Position numbers and translations under genes: made by a program
Notes under the pieces: generated by a model
The model's database searches: none
Told to the model about the DNA's origin: nothing
Seen by the model: only the letters and a program-made list of their open reading frames with translations
In this document: one piece after another, positions 42,542 through 53,089 of the stretch
How the letters are laid out: every line of letters begins with the position of its first letter
Position numbering within the stretch: the stretch's first letter is position 1
Assembly (NCBI GenBank): GCA_037953625.1
Contig: CM075653.1
Span: forward strand, 99,241,639-99,305,638
DNA from: Crotalaria pallida
Taxonomy: Eukaryota; Streptophyta; Magnoliopsida; Fabales; Fabaceae
Direction of reading: 5' to 3'
Length of the DNA stretch: 64,000 nt

Positions 42542-44049
42542 TGATGAGAGTCTGTATGTAGTGTTTTTGAGCATTAATTAACTCCCTTTTACTATGGATT
42601 TGGCTTGTTTCTTGAGTAAATGTTAGGATTTTATTATGTTTTTAGGTAAGTTAGGTAATTTAGAATCTTTGAACGTTTTGATCCGTTTTGGGTTTGATTT
42701 CAGGAATTTGGAGCTTTATTATGCTGATTTATGTTTTGGAATGGAAAGGAGTTTTGAAGACCTGAAGATTGGAGCTAGAATGGAGAGAAACGATGTTCTT
42801 AAATGTGGCCCACGTTTGGGGTTTAAATGTCAAGAGCTAGGGTGCAAAAAGTCAGAATGTATTGAAGAAAAACTCAGCCAATTCAGAAGGAGTCACGCCC
42901 AGGCGCATGGAAGGCTGCTCCTAGGCGCGACAGAGACGTAGAAGAAGATAAGGCATGATTTTGGTCTCACGCCTAGGCGTGCGTCCCGTCGTGGACCTGC
43001 GAGTTGGGTCTATCTATTTCGCTTTTGAAGATTATGATAGATTTTTGATAGATTTATCTTTTAGATTTATTTTAGATTTATTCTAGATTAATTATTCTAG
43101 ATTTATTTAAGATTTATTTATAGATAGATTTATTTATAGATAGATGTATTTAGAGATTTATTTTAGGATTAGCTTTGTCTATATATACTAGGATTTAGCA
43201 TTAGACTTGGGTAGCAATTCAGATACATTAGAGAGATTAGGAATAGAATTACGATTAGACAAGAGAGGTGAGAATCATATCATTGAGAGCAAGGAGGCAA
43301 GGCAAGGATTGAAAATCAACAATGGAGGGATCCACTTGAAGATTTGCAGATCTCTTAGGGTAAATTCATTATTGTCTATGATTATGAGTTCTTCCCTTAA
43401 TTCTTGTATTTCTTCTCCCATTATGTGTAACTAAACCTCTTGTTAGGAATAGGGTGAATTTGTGTGGATCTTAATTTGGCTATTTGTTTATGAATTAATG
43501 TTTTTCCTTTTAAATCAATTGTTTGGCTGCGTTTTAATTACAATTCATAAAATTGTCCACTTTATGTTTTTCTTTGGTAATCTAAACCTTAATTAGAAGA
43601 TTAAGGATTAGAATAGGCCTTCAATCAAACAATATAATTATTCAACTCGTAGGAATACTTTTGGGTAATTGTATAACTTTATTAAACTAAAACTCACTTA
43701 AGGGATTAAGGGGTAAAGTTTGGTAAGAAACATAATAGCCATGAGGGATCTAGCTTTTATTGTTTCTGAAGTTGTTGATTTAGTGGAAAACAAATTTTCA
43801 AAATTAGTAACCTGATCCTACAATGAAACCATGTTCCTGGCCTTTTCCTATTTGTTTCCTTTTATCTTTAATTTGTTGTTTTTCCCATTTAATTTCATAT
43901 TTTCTTAATTCAATCAATCAAATACAAGTTTCACGTAGTAATTACTATTTGCCTAAGAATTATTAGAATCAATTTGCAATCCCCTATGGAACGATAATTT
44001 ACTTACTCTTTATTACATCTGACCCGGTATACTTGCTGGTAATCCAACA
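42542..44049 (+). mobile_element. Element G 5' LTR (1508 bp)
   Basis: It begins TGATGAGAGTCTG and ends GGTAATCCAACA next to the primer site. It contains GATTTATT/TAGATAGATTTATT short repeats (about 43030-43170) and a GC-rich palindromic segment with ACGCCTAGGCGTG near 42970. A 101-codon frame (42636-42941) is open from an ATG and is also open in the 3' LTR (56831-57136). I do not recognise it and treat it as possible transcript leader sequence. Confidence 0.85.
42636..42941 (+). CDS. 101-aa ORF in G 5' LTR (hypothetical, doubtful)
   Basis: It runs from ATG (MFLGKLGNLE) to TAG and contains a Cys-containing stretch (CGPRLGFKCQELGCKKSEC). The same frame is intact in the 3' LTR at 56831-57136 with about ten replacements. 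LTR ORFs of this type can persist by chance in a young element. No family is recognised. Confidence 0.2.
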   Translation: MFLGKLGNLESLNVLIRFGFDFRNLELYYADLCFGMERSFEDLKIGARMERNDVLKCGPRLGFKCQELGCKKSECIEEKLSQFRRSHAQAHGRLLLGATET

Positions 44050-44055
44050 AGTTTT

Positions 44056-44073
44056 TGGCGCCGTTGCCGGGGA
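44056..44073 (+). other. Primer-binding site of element G (tRNA-Asp type)
   Basis: TGGCGCCGTTGCCGGGGA starts six bases after the LTR end. It is the complement of the 3' end of plant tRNA-Asp(GTC) and is the usual primer site of Athila-type elements. It rules out membership of the LARD group, which uses initiator Met. Confidence 0.9.
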
Positions 44074-44138
44074 TTGAAATTTGATTCTAGTAATTGTTAG
44101 GTTTTATTTGTAATTATTTGTGTAACTTGTACCTTTTC

Positions 44139-44801
44139 ATGTATAACTATTCTTTTAATGAAGATATAGATTATATGAGATATATTCCGGATTCACCTTC
44201 TTCATATTATTATGCACATAACATAAGTAATCGGAAAGCTCCATGGGAAGTAGCTGTGGAGAAATTTGCTCAAAACCTTGCTAGCAATATTGAAGAAACT
44301 AGAACCAATTTCCAAATGCATGCTGCTAGTATAAGGAACCTTAAAATTCAAGTGAAGCAAATTTCAAAACAGTTATCGAAGGAGTTACAAGTGGAGCAAT
44401 CTCTATATTTGTTGAAAACCCCATGGGAAGAGGCTGTAGAGAAATTTGCTCAATATTTTACTAAAATTGTTGAGGAAACAAAAATAAATTTTCAAATACT
44501 AAGTGCTTGTTTAAGTAACCTTCAAATTCAAATTGAGCAAATTTCAAAGCAGTTATCTGATGAGTCACAAGCATCACCACCAACTTTTGACTTTCCAAAA
44601 AGAAAGAAAAAAGTAGTGGTGATGGATGTGACCAATAATCAACCCCTTATGGAAGATCAAAGTGCTAACAAAGTAAATGAAAATGTGCATAATAAGTTTG
44701 AGGAAGTGGACCGAAATACAACAATAGAAGGTGTGAATATGGTAGAAATATTTGATCCACCCTTGCATGATGAATTTCTTGCACTAAAAAAATTTGATTA
44801 A
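44139..44801 (+). CDS. Gag-derived fragment of element G (220 aa), internally duplicated
   Basis: The first ATG after the primer site opens a frame to TAA at 44799-44801; a slightly longer frame starts at a TTG. The protein has two tandem copies of a roughly 60-residue unit beginning APWEVAVEKFAQ and TPWEEAVEKFAQ, each with an ETxxNFQ block and a predicted coiled-coil helix ending QISKQLS. This resembles the region after the main Gag domain in Athila elements, where similar NFQ and QLxxQIxQIxxxL repeats occur. The C-terminal half is acidic with one Lys/Arg cluster (FPKRKKK). There is no zinc knuckle and no core Gag domain, so it is probably non-functional as Gag. Confidence 0.55.
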   Translation: MYNYSFNEDIDYMRYIPDSPSSYYYAHNISNRKAPWEVAVEKFAQNLASNIEETRTNFQMHAASIRNLKIQVKQISKQLSKELQVEQSLYLLKTPWEEAVEKFAQYFTKIVEETKINFQILSACLSNLQIQIEQISKQLSDESQASPPTFDFPKRKKKVVVMDVTNNQPLMEDQSANKVNENVHNKFEEVDRNTTIEGVNMVEIFDPPLHDEFLALKKFD

Positions 44802-45208
44802 ATCTATTACACCCCGATTCGACAACTTGAAAACTATAGTAACTTAAATTAAATATAGTGAAAATTTGGGCCATTTTTTTTTAAACATAGACATGAGAAC
44901 ATGTAAACCTTCAAAACATAGTTACAACTGAAAATTCATGTTCTCACGTTGCATAAAATCTTTCAAGTTCCAAACTGAGATGTCACAAGACACCGCACCT
45001 TGAAACTTGTTCACAAAACATCATTTAATTATAACAGCCCATTTACTTGTTTCAAAACATCAGTACTGAATAAAACTATAGCCGGAGTACAGTATGATAA
45101 AGCTATGGTAACTTAGAACTTGCAATGGAATACAATACTCTGAGGGGGGTTACCTAGCATCTAGTCATATACACTAAGACTCGCCATCTAACTCCGGATC
45201 TTGGCGGG

Positions 45209-45346
45209 TCAAGCTCTCCGGCCACAAGCAGAATCGTCCTCATCCGCCGCCTCAGGAGTTTCTTCCATAGCGTCGTCTTGCGTTTGCTTCTCCTCTTTCT
45301 CTCGAGCTAAAAGTCTCTCCATGATTTCTCTCCTTCGCTGTTTCAT
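45209..45346 (-). CDS. Acidic 45-aa ORF in LTR H (hypothetical)
   Basis: It lies where B, C and I carry the 118-120 aa ORF but is unrelated. From an ATG it reads MKQRRREIMERLLAREKEEK and continues with an acidic tail (MEETPEAADEDDSACGRR). An upstream TTG would give 62 aa. Element A at about 12450-12560 has an open, partly similar frame (EET block) without an ATG. It may be the A/H-group replacement of the LTR ORF, or a chance frame. Confidence 0.22.
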   Translation of the reverse strand: MKQRRREIMERLLAREKEEKQTQDDAMEETPEAADEDDSACGRRA

Positions 45347-46035
45347 CTCTATGTAGACTATGACACGGGCAGTCGTAGTTATGTTGTTCCCTTGCAATGG
45401 AGATACTCCTATCTCCTGAATAAGCTGGAGTCTCGCTATGCTTTCCGTCTAAAGGTCATACAAAATTTTTCCAATACAAAGCAGAGATACAGGAGAGAGT
45501 GAGCTACCCAAAACAGCTATGTCGACTATGTGGAATTAAAATAGGCAAATATTAAGACAAGCAATAAACATCAAACAAACCAAAACAACAACAAGATCAT
45601 CATTATCATCATATAATTAGTCACAATATAAAACTCAATTTCTTGTAATAACATTCTCAAAATCTTTCTCATAACGATTACACAATCCTTTTCAATCCTT
45701 TCCTTCAACCATTGTTCAAGACTTATCAATTACTTCAAAGACCGTTCCTTTCGCCCAATTCTCGAATCTTATTCAACACTTAATATCATTACTGAATTTT
45801 TTTCCTTTTTAAACATTTTAATCTTTTAAGTCCTATCGTTTCGGTTCGCTCAATGATGTGGGGAAATCATCACTGAGGAAGACACACACGTCTACATCTC
45901 CTCGGTCATCCACCCATCCTAGTCGGAAGCAAACAGGAGTACAGGACCTTTACCACGCGGGCACGACAGTTGTCTCAACAATTGGCTCCAAGCCATGAGA
46001 ACTGTAGATAACTCGGGTACAGTCTCAAATCAATT

Positions 46036-46040
46036 CAATT
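46036..46040. repeat. Target-site duplication of solo LTR I (CAATT)
   Basis: CAATT before I recurs at 51857-51861 after it, within AATTCAATT repeats of H. Confidence 0.88.
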
Positions 46041-49000
46041 TGTAACACCCCGCAAATCCCTCATATTAATTTAAAACACTAAAGCAATTTATTATTGAGA
46101 AAAGTATTTTGAAAGAATGTTTTCTTAAAAGATTTTCTTAAAAGTCCACAATTTCAAGATGATGAGTGATTTTTAAAGAGATGATTCCCTAAAATAAATT
46201 AAGTTTAAATGCTTGTGATTTACGTTGCAATTGTGTGGGTGCACACGGTTTTACTATGCTTAGGACTACAAGAAGATTTAATTATAGGTAAGAATATATA
46301 TATATATATATGTATGAGTAGTGTGTGATGTATGGATGTGTGAGCCTATGTGTGTATGCCGTATGATCATGATGCTTTGCAAGTGTTGACTATGTGCATG
46401 TTATGTGTTGATTGAATTAAAATCCTATGTGCAAATGTGTGTAATTCGGCCGTGTGTAAGGAGAAGAGACACAAGAAGAGTGCATTTCCTTAGGCATGAA
46501 GAAAATGAAAAATTTAAAAGAAAATAAGAGAAGAAGTGAGAGTGATGACTCATGAAACCTAGAGGGATTAGGGGTGGTGAGTCATGCACCTAAGGAAGAC
46601 TTTCCTTCCTCCATGGCTCCCACGGCTGTGCCCAAGCCATGCAACAAATGGGGCTGGACTAAATTGCCCTCCTTTCACATTAAGAACCAAGGCCAAACTA
46701 GGAAAACTCCACCCCTTATTCTTACCCTCAAAACCGTGTGTGTTGCCTTTAGTTTATACCTCTTTTCCTTCGTTCACCTCCTTTTCCACACAAACAAAAA
46801 CACCAACCAACACAAACACATTTACTCTCAAGAGCACCATCAAGCTCTTGAGAGAAGAAGAGAAAACGTGAAAGGGGAAAGAGAGGAAGGGAGTGAAAAT
46901 CTCAAATAGCCAAAACTTCTCTAATTCCTTTCTCAAACCACCTTAGCCATCAAAGATTAAGGTGAAAACTTATCAATCATAGAAGAGGAGGGAGAGGCCG
47001 AGGCAAATCATTAAGGGAAGAGAAGAGAAGATTTAAAGATTTAAGATTAGGATTAAGGTAGAATGAGTTCTGAATAAGTGATTTTCATGTTGTAAAGGAC
47101 TTTGTCATGAACTTTATTTTATTTAGGTGATGCAAGTAACTATTTTGAGTGATTTTGAGATCTAAGTGACATGCATGATTATTTTTATACTATGATCTTG
47201 AAAGTTGATATTAAAAAGCTTTGATCTTTTGATTGTAAAATTCTTCATTTCGGTTTTGTTTGAGATTGTGTTTAAAATCCATGAATTTTCTCATGAATAC
47301 TAATTCTATGGCCCTATAATCCTTAGTTTCTTTTGCATGTCCTAATTATGTGTTGATCTTGGACCATTATGACTAAATAGGCTTATAAATTACCGAACCA
47401 AGAACAAAATGATTCGGCCATGAGTATAAAATCAAGTCTTGTTGTTTTAAGTTGATCTAAGTGGTTTAATAATTACTTTTATACTTGCAAAAATTTACTC
47501 TTCACAGTTGGCTTGAGGATTTGAGTTTAAGTTCATGTCCTTGTCTTGATCTTCTTTTGCATGTTTTAACCTATGTTTGATACTTTTAAGAAAACATGAA
47601 ACTAGAATTTTATATGTCTTAATTGAGTGTAGGGTCTTGATCCCTTGGATACATGTCACGGTTTCAGAATTGAGCTTAACAAACTTTAAAAGCAATTCCT
47701 AGTATGGAAAGAAATTGAATCAAGGTTGTGTGTGAGGTGATGATGATTTGGGTGATAGTTGAAAAATGAAGAATGCTTTTATGTTTTTCCTGACATGATC
47801 CGTGAGTTTTAGATATTTGCATATAGGAATAAACTTATAAGACTTTGTTTTCTTATATGTCATGATTCGGCCAAGAGCTAGGGAGAGTAAGAAATCATGT
47901 CTTCTTGCATGCATGTTGAAAATTGCCTCACCTAGAGAATGTAGGTGCATACATAGGTTATCCTAAAGGATTGACAGCTTTGACCTAATACTTGATTTTA
48001 CTATATTAAGAAATTAACTTCGGTTGCTAAATTTTCTTATGCAACTCCTAGTTTTGTAAAAGAAATAAGAAATTAAGATTTTTAGAAAATAATCTTACAT
48101 TAGTTTATGTTCGATGTGTAAACATGGTAGATATTTGACTTTGTCTTACTAGGATGCGGTTCGGCCTTATCATGTTATCTAGCCTAAAGTCCTTATTCAA
48201 TGAAATAACTTAGAAGGAATGAATGTATCATAAGGAATTAAGTTAAACTAAATTGTTGAATGTGTACTATGATCCTTGTTTTCTAATCGGTCCCTTTACT
48301 TAGAATTGAAGGAGATAAGTAAATAAATTTAACTAACCTTAGAAGGGTGTGTGTTTGGATGAATATGTGTTATGTGTGTTTTGTGTATTTGGTTGGGGCT
48401 AAAGGAAATAGAATTTGAATGAATAGATGCATGTGACTTAAATTGTGATATTTGGTTTGTTTTCCCTACTTTTATTCGGTTGAGTAGTTTAAATCGGTTT
48501 AGGGAAATCAATTGTGTATATTCGGTTTGAAACTTGACTCAATTTGGTTTATGGGTGCTTGAATGCATAAGCACCTTACAAAAATGAATTATGTGCGAAT
48601 GCCTAATTGCTCTGATGCTAAGAAAATTATCTAAGTGTTGCTGTTGATGTGGTTGTATGGCTTGAAAAATAATTGAATATGTGGTTTTATTTGAAGTTAT
48701 TGGTTGTTATGTGATTAGATGTGTTTGAAAAATATTTGAATGCATGAATGGATTTCCGGAGCGTTTGGGTTGGAATTGCTTGAAGATGTTTTCATGGTTG
48801 CCCCGAAATTGTTTCCTAAAAATATTTGAGTTTTAAACACTGATTTTAATGAAAGTGTTTTTACAAATGTTTTCGGAGTTGTAACAAATTAATTTAATAA
48901 AGTTATGGTTGCTGTCCAGAATTATTTGGACTTGCTCTTGTAATTAAAAATGTTTTCATGGATCTAAAACAAAGTTTTCAAGTGATAGTTGGGGTTTTAA

Positions 49001-51856
49001 TCATATTTCCAAAGCTTTTCCAACAAAGAAAAGACAAGTATTAATTTAAGACAAGATTTTTCTCAAATGAGTTAATAACGTAAAGTGTTCTATTTAATAT
49101 GAGGAATAATAGAGGAAAAGAGGTTGGGGCAGATGGCAGCACAAAATTTCAAGGAGAGCACACCTTCACCAGCAGGACCTCAGGTGAGAGAGAAGCCTTC
49201 CTAAGACATAGTGGTAGCTAGGTGATTTAGTAGGGCATTCCGTATCATCTCAAAGATCGGAACTCGTGGTTAGCGTCAGTAGTATAAGCGACAATTGTTT
49301 GCCCTGTGTGGTCGCTTATACGAAGGTGACAAAAACCACAATTTTATTGTATGATGTTGTGTGTTATATTGTTCATTGATTCATGTATAATGATGCTTCT
49401 AATAAGTAAATGGTTGTCGGGTATGGGAGGAGGAAAACGAATTAAGAATAATGACAAGAAAATAAGAATGATGAAAGGATGAGGGTGATTAGAAAGAGAG
49501 ATATAAGTTGATCGGAAAGGAAACTGAAAAAGAGGACGGAAATGAGCCAGAGCTGGGGAGTGTGATGTTGATTGCTGGAATAAGAAGTGAACTGAGTTGA
49601 GCTGAGCTCCTCTGTTCTTGGTTTTAGTCTGGGAGCTAGTGTTGAGCTGGGCTTGCTCCTCCACTAGCACTTAGCAAGAATGTGTTTTTGAAAAAGAGTT
49701 CTGAAAAAGAATTTTGGGATGTGAAAACAATTTTAAAAAAAAAAAGGGTTCGTAAACTGAAATTTTTTTTAAGAAAAGAAGTTTTGAAGCAGCTTGTTAA
49801 ACAATATCTTTCAAAGGAGTTTTTATGAATGATCTTTTCGGGAAGAAGACTTATGAAAGGGAGTTTTGGAACAATATTTTGAGAAAAGTTTTACAAAACG
49901 AATTCTTGGAGAAAAGTTGTGAGACGACATGCTTGGTGAGGGTTAGTGAACATGAAAGTTTGTAATGATTTTGGGAAAATGGTATTTGCAGAGTTTTGAG
50001 AAAAGAGTAAAATTGAAGTTTTGAAAAGGATGGTAAAAAGGAAGATTTGGGGGAAATTACGAGAGTGTGATTAAGAAATGAGATGTGATTGAATTGAGGA
50101 ACTCCCAGCTCTGAGCTATGTGTGATTTGAAAGTACAGAGATAGTGGTCGGGACTCACTGAAGGGATGCACTAAGGGTGAGCCGACCGTTAGGATAATAA
50201 TTAAAAGATTTTTAAAAGACATTAATCGCGAACGTGGTGAGTTATGAGAGTTAACCTGAAGTAGTGGAGAGGAAGATACAATGGGTATCTTCGGATACTC
50301 AGGTGGGGATTGCAGGAGGGGAGGACAATGACGGTGAAACGTCAAGAAGTCTAGAGTGTTGTTGTGGACAGAACGAATTCCATAAGTGGTGCACTAACGT
50401 GGTGGGGGCTGGGCCCAATACCGTGGTAAGTTCTGTGCGCGCACTACAAAAATACTGTCGCCCCCTCGATGCAAGTCTACAACAGTGGAGAGGGACTGGA
50501 ATAGGGCAATGTGTTATGTGATATATGTTATGTTTGAGGCTGAGACCTCCTGGCTTGGAGCCATTTGTTGGACAGCTGTCATGCCCGCGTGGTAAAGGTC
50601 CTGTACTCCTGTTGGCTTCCGACTAGGTTAAGTGGATGGCCGAGGAGATGTAGTCTTGAAATGCGAGTGCTAACTACGAAAGGGAACGCGTATCTCGATG
50701 ATCCTCTCACCCCCCTGATCATCGGTAGTTGTAATTCAATAAACCATTATGAGGGAAAGATTTGTATACAAGAGAGTAAGAGTTGAAAAGTGTAGGCAAA
50801 GAGAAAGGGATTGTGAAGGGAATTGTGGAACATAAATTAAATCCAGAAGTGGGAGAAGAAATAAGAGTGGCGAAGAAAGAGGGAAACAATAATGGATAAG
50901 GATAACGTGAAATAATAATGATGATAATATGTTTGTATGATGGTTTGTATGTATTGTGTGTTATTTGTGTATGTTCTATTATCTTGCCTACTGTAATTCC
51001 ACGCCGTCGACGCTACGCGTCCGGAATGCTTACTCTCTCCTGTTCGTTGGCGCATTGGTGTCGCTGGTGATTCCAACGGGCAGATGGAGTGTTGCATGGA
51101 CATCACTACGTGGAGCAAATCTGGGAGAGGATGGATGCGTACCGCCAGAGGCTGGGTGTGGACTGGCCACACTCAGATCGTAATTCCCGACCCAGAGCAT
51201 AAGTTGAGTGGTGCAGACTTGGGGCTGTGCTTGAGACAAGTTACGGTCCGCGGATATAAGAACTACAGAGAGAGGGTACGTTATGAGGAACGGTGGAACT
51301 ATACTACCAGAGATGAAGCAACGATGGAATCCGACGACCCAGCAGAGACATCAACTCGTAAGGTAGCATTCCCTGGGAAGAAGACAGGACACAAGAAGAA
51401 AGAGGACCTTCATCCGATTGCCTTTGATAGGGTAGTGTAGGAATAGTCTAGTTATTTTAGATATTGACGGTTTGTTTGTACTTAGGATTACCAAAGTGAT
51501 GAACTATTACTGTACTCTAACTGTTTTGAAGCAGGCCCGACGTCTTACGACAACACTCTTTTATAAAATATACTTAAGATCTTTTTGGGCAATGAATGAA
51601 AGAGTCTAAGATGAAATCAAACTGTTTCCTGAGTGAAACATTTTCGACAAATAAGGTAAAGGAGTTGGATTCAAGTAACAACTCAGTTTTCAAAAGGGGC
51701 GGTTAGAGACATCAACTACTTTTCAAGTATGATTCTCAATTTCCTTCAATAGTAAGTTACAATAACGTTTTTTTAAAAAAAAAAATTTGGCCTCATTTTT
51801 ACACCATTAACAAATGAAAGTCAATTATTTCGGTTGACGAAAATCAAGCTGTTACA
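46041..51856 (+). mobile_element. Solo LTR I (5816 bp, plus strand)
   Basis: It starts TGTAACACCCCGCAAATCCC and ends AATCAAGCTGTTACA, flanked by CAATT with no body, so it is a solo LTR. It is in the B subgroup but clearly diverged. It carries TATA (46753-46758), hairpin I with a perfect 11-bp stem (46825-46854), donor-like site (49184), hairpin IV (49282-49321), a TTTTGAAAA-type repeat block (about 49680-50050), hairpins II (50146-50187), III (50283-50300) and V (50696-50724), and the intact ORF at 51084-51440. An (AT) microsatellite lies at about 46290-46310. Confidence 0.92.
51084..51440 (+). CDS. LTR-encoded 118-aa protein of unknown function (solo LTR I)
   Basis: The ATG start (MECCMDITTW) and TAG stop lie at the same positions as in B, and length is identical. 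Conserved blocks include WSKSGRGW, GWVWTGHTQIVIPDPEH, GADLG, GYKNY, RWNYTTRD and the C-terminal KKEDLHPIAFDR. The frame also stays open upstream of the ATG to a TAA near 50992, reading through the conserved TLLSPVRW-like segment, so a longer spliced product is possible. Because I is a clearly diverged solo LTR, its intact frame is the best independent evidence that the ORF was selected. Confidence 0.5.
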   Translation: MECCMDITTWSKSGRGWMRTARGWVWTGHTQIVIPDPEHKLSGADLGLCLRQVTVRGYKNYRERVRYEERWNYTTRDEATMESDDPAETSTRKVAFPGKKTGHKKKEDLHPIAFDRVV

Positions 51857-52459
51857 CAATTCATATCAATTCATATCATATCATATAATCAAGGCTCACC
51901 GTAGAAAACTCGGGTATAGTGGCAATCACAGATGCCCCGTTCCAGTCCCTCTCACTGTTCAAGATTTGCAATGTAGGGGGCGACAGTATTTTCTAGTTGG
52001 CCTGTAGAACTTACCACGGCGTTGGACCCAGTCCCTACCACGTTCGTATGCCACATGTGGAGTTCGTTCCGCGTAGAAACATACTCTAGACTTCTTGACG
52101 TTTCACCGTCATTGTCCTCCCCTAATGCAATCTCCACCTGAGTATCCCTGATACTCATGGTTCCTTCCTCTCCACTACTTCGATACGACACTCATAACTC
52201 ACCGCGTTTGTTAATATCTTTTAAAGTCTTTTAAAGTTTTAAAAATTAACGGCTTAATCCTAAGGTCGGCTCATCCTTGGTGCATCCCTTCAACGAGTCC
52301 CGACCACTAATCGCAATCTGTTCCCCAAGGAATCTCAGCAGCATCTTGCTTCATATCTCTTTCTCGTGCATCTCATCAGCATTATTCTCATCAGCCATCA
52401 CTCAACAGCATCATCAGCATCTTTCTCATCATCATTGCTCAACAGAATCATCAACATCC

Positions 52460-52575
52460 TTCTCCTCAGTTGTTGCTCAGCAGCACCATCAGCAGCGTTC
52501 TCCTCAGTTGTTGCTCATCAGCATCATCATCATCGTTCTCCTCAGTTGTTGCTCAGCAGCACCATCAACGTCTTT
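52460..52575. repeat. 38-bp tandem repeat in LTR H (three copies)
   Basis: Units starting TTCTCCTCAGTTGTTGCTCA occur at 52460, 52498 and 52536, a strict 38-bp period. Weaker CATCATCAGCA copies run from about 52330. The array replaces the TTTTGAAAA-type repeats found at this point in A, B, C, D and I, next to hairpin II. The long plus-strand Ser/His-rich frames here (52277-52744) are antisense repeat artefacts. Confidence 0.8.
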
Positions 52576-53089
52576 CTCCTCATCATCTCCACGCTTCCGT
52601 TCGCCTCGTCGGGTATTTCTTATCACCATCTTGAAAATCATCTTTTCCTCTCAACTCTTTCTCAAACTCATCTATTTATTCTCTTCCTTTCACTATTTAT
52701 CTCTTTCACAGTTTCATTCACATCATGACTTATCTCTTTCTTAATTGTTCTCACAATTCTTATTCGCACTTTCTTTTATTTTTAGTCTTAATTCATTACT
52801 TTCACAATCTCATTATTATCATTTCACATACTAGGAAAATCAATATCTCATGCATAATTACTAAAAATAGAGCATCATACCATTTCAGCAAAACATATCA
52901 ACTATTAACATCAACCAATCTCAGCGATTCGTATGGATAGCCAAACAAACAACAAACAACAAGCAATTGCTATCCCACTACATCGCCTAATGAGATCGGG
53001 GTCCAATCTTTGAGATGATTGGATGCCTTAATATGTTACCTAAATACCACGGCGTCTTAAGGGAAGCCCCTCTCTCACCTCGATGACGA

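Noticed and set aside
46574..46909. 111-codon plus-strand frame in solo LTR I near its promoter.
   Set aside because: It spans the TATA and leader hairpin I and has no counterpart in other LTRs.
52277..52744. 155- and 120-codon plus-strand frames rich in Ser, His and Phe.
   Set aside because: They are translations of the 38-bp repeat array and flanking CT-rich DNA, antisense to H.
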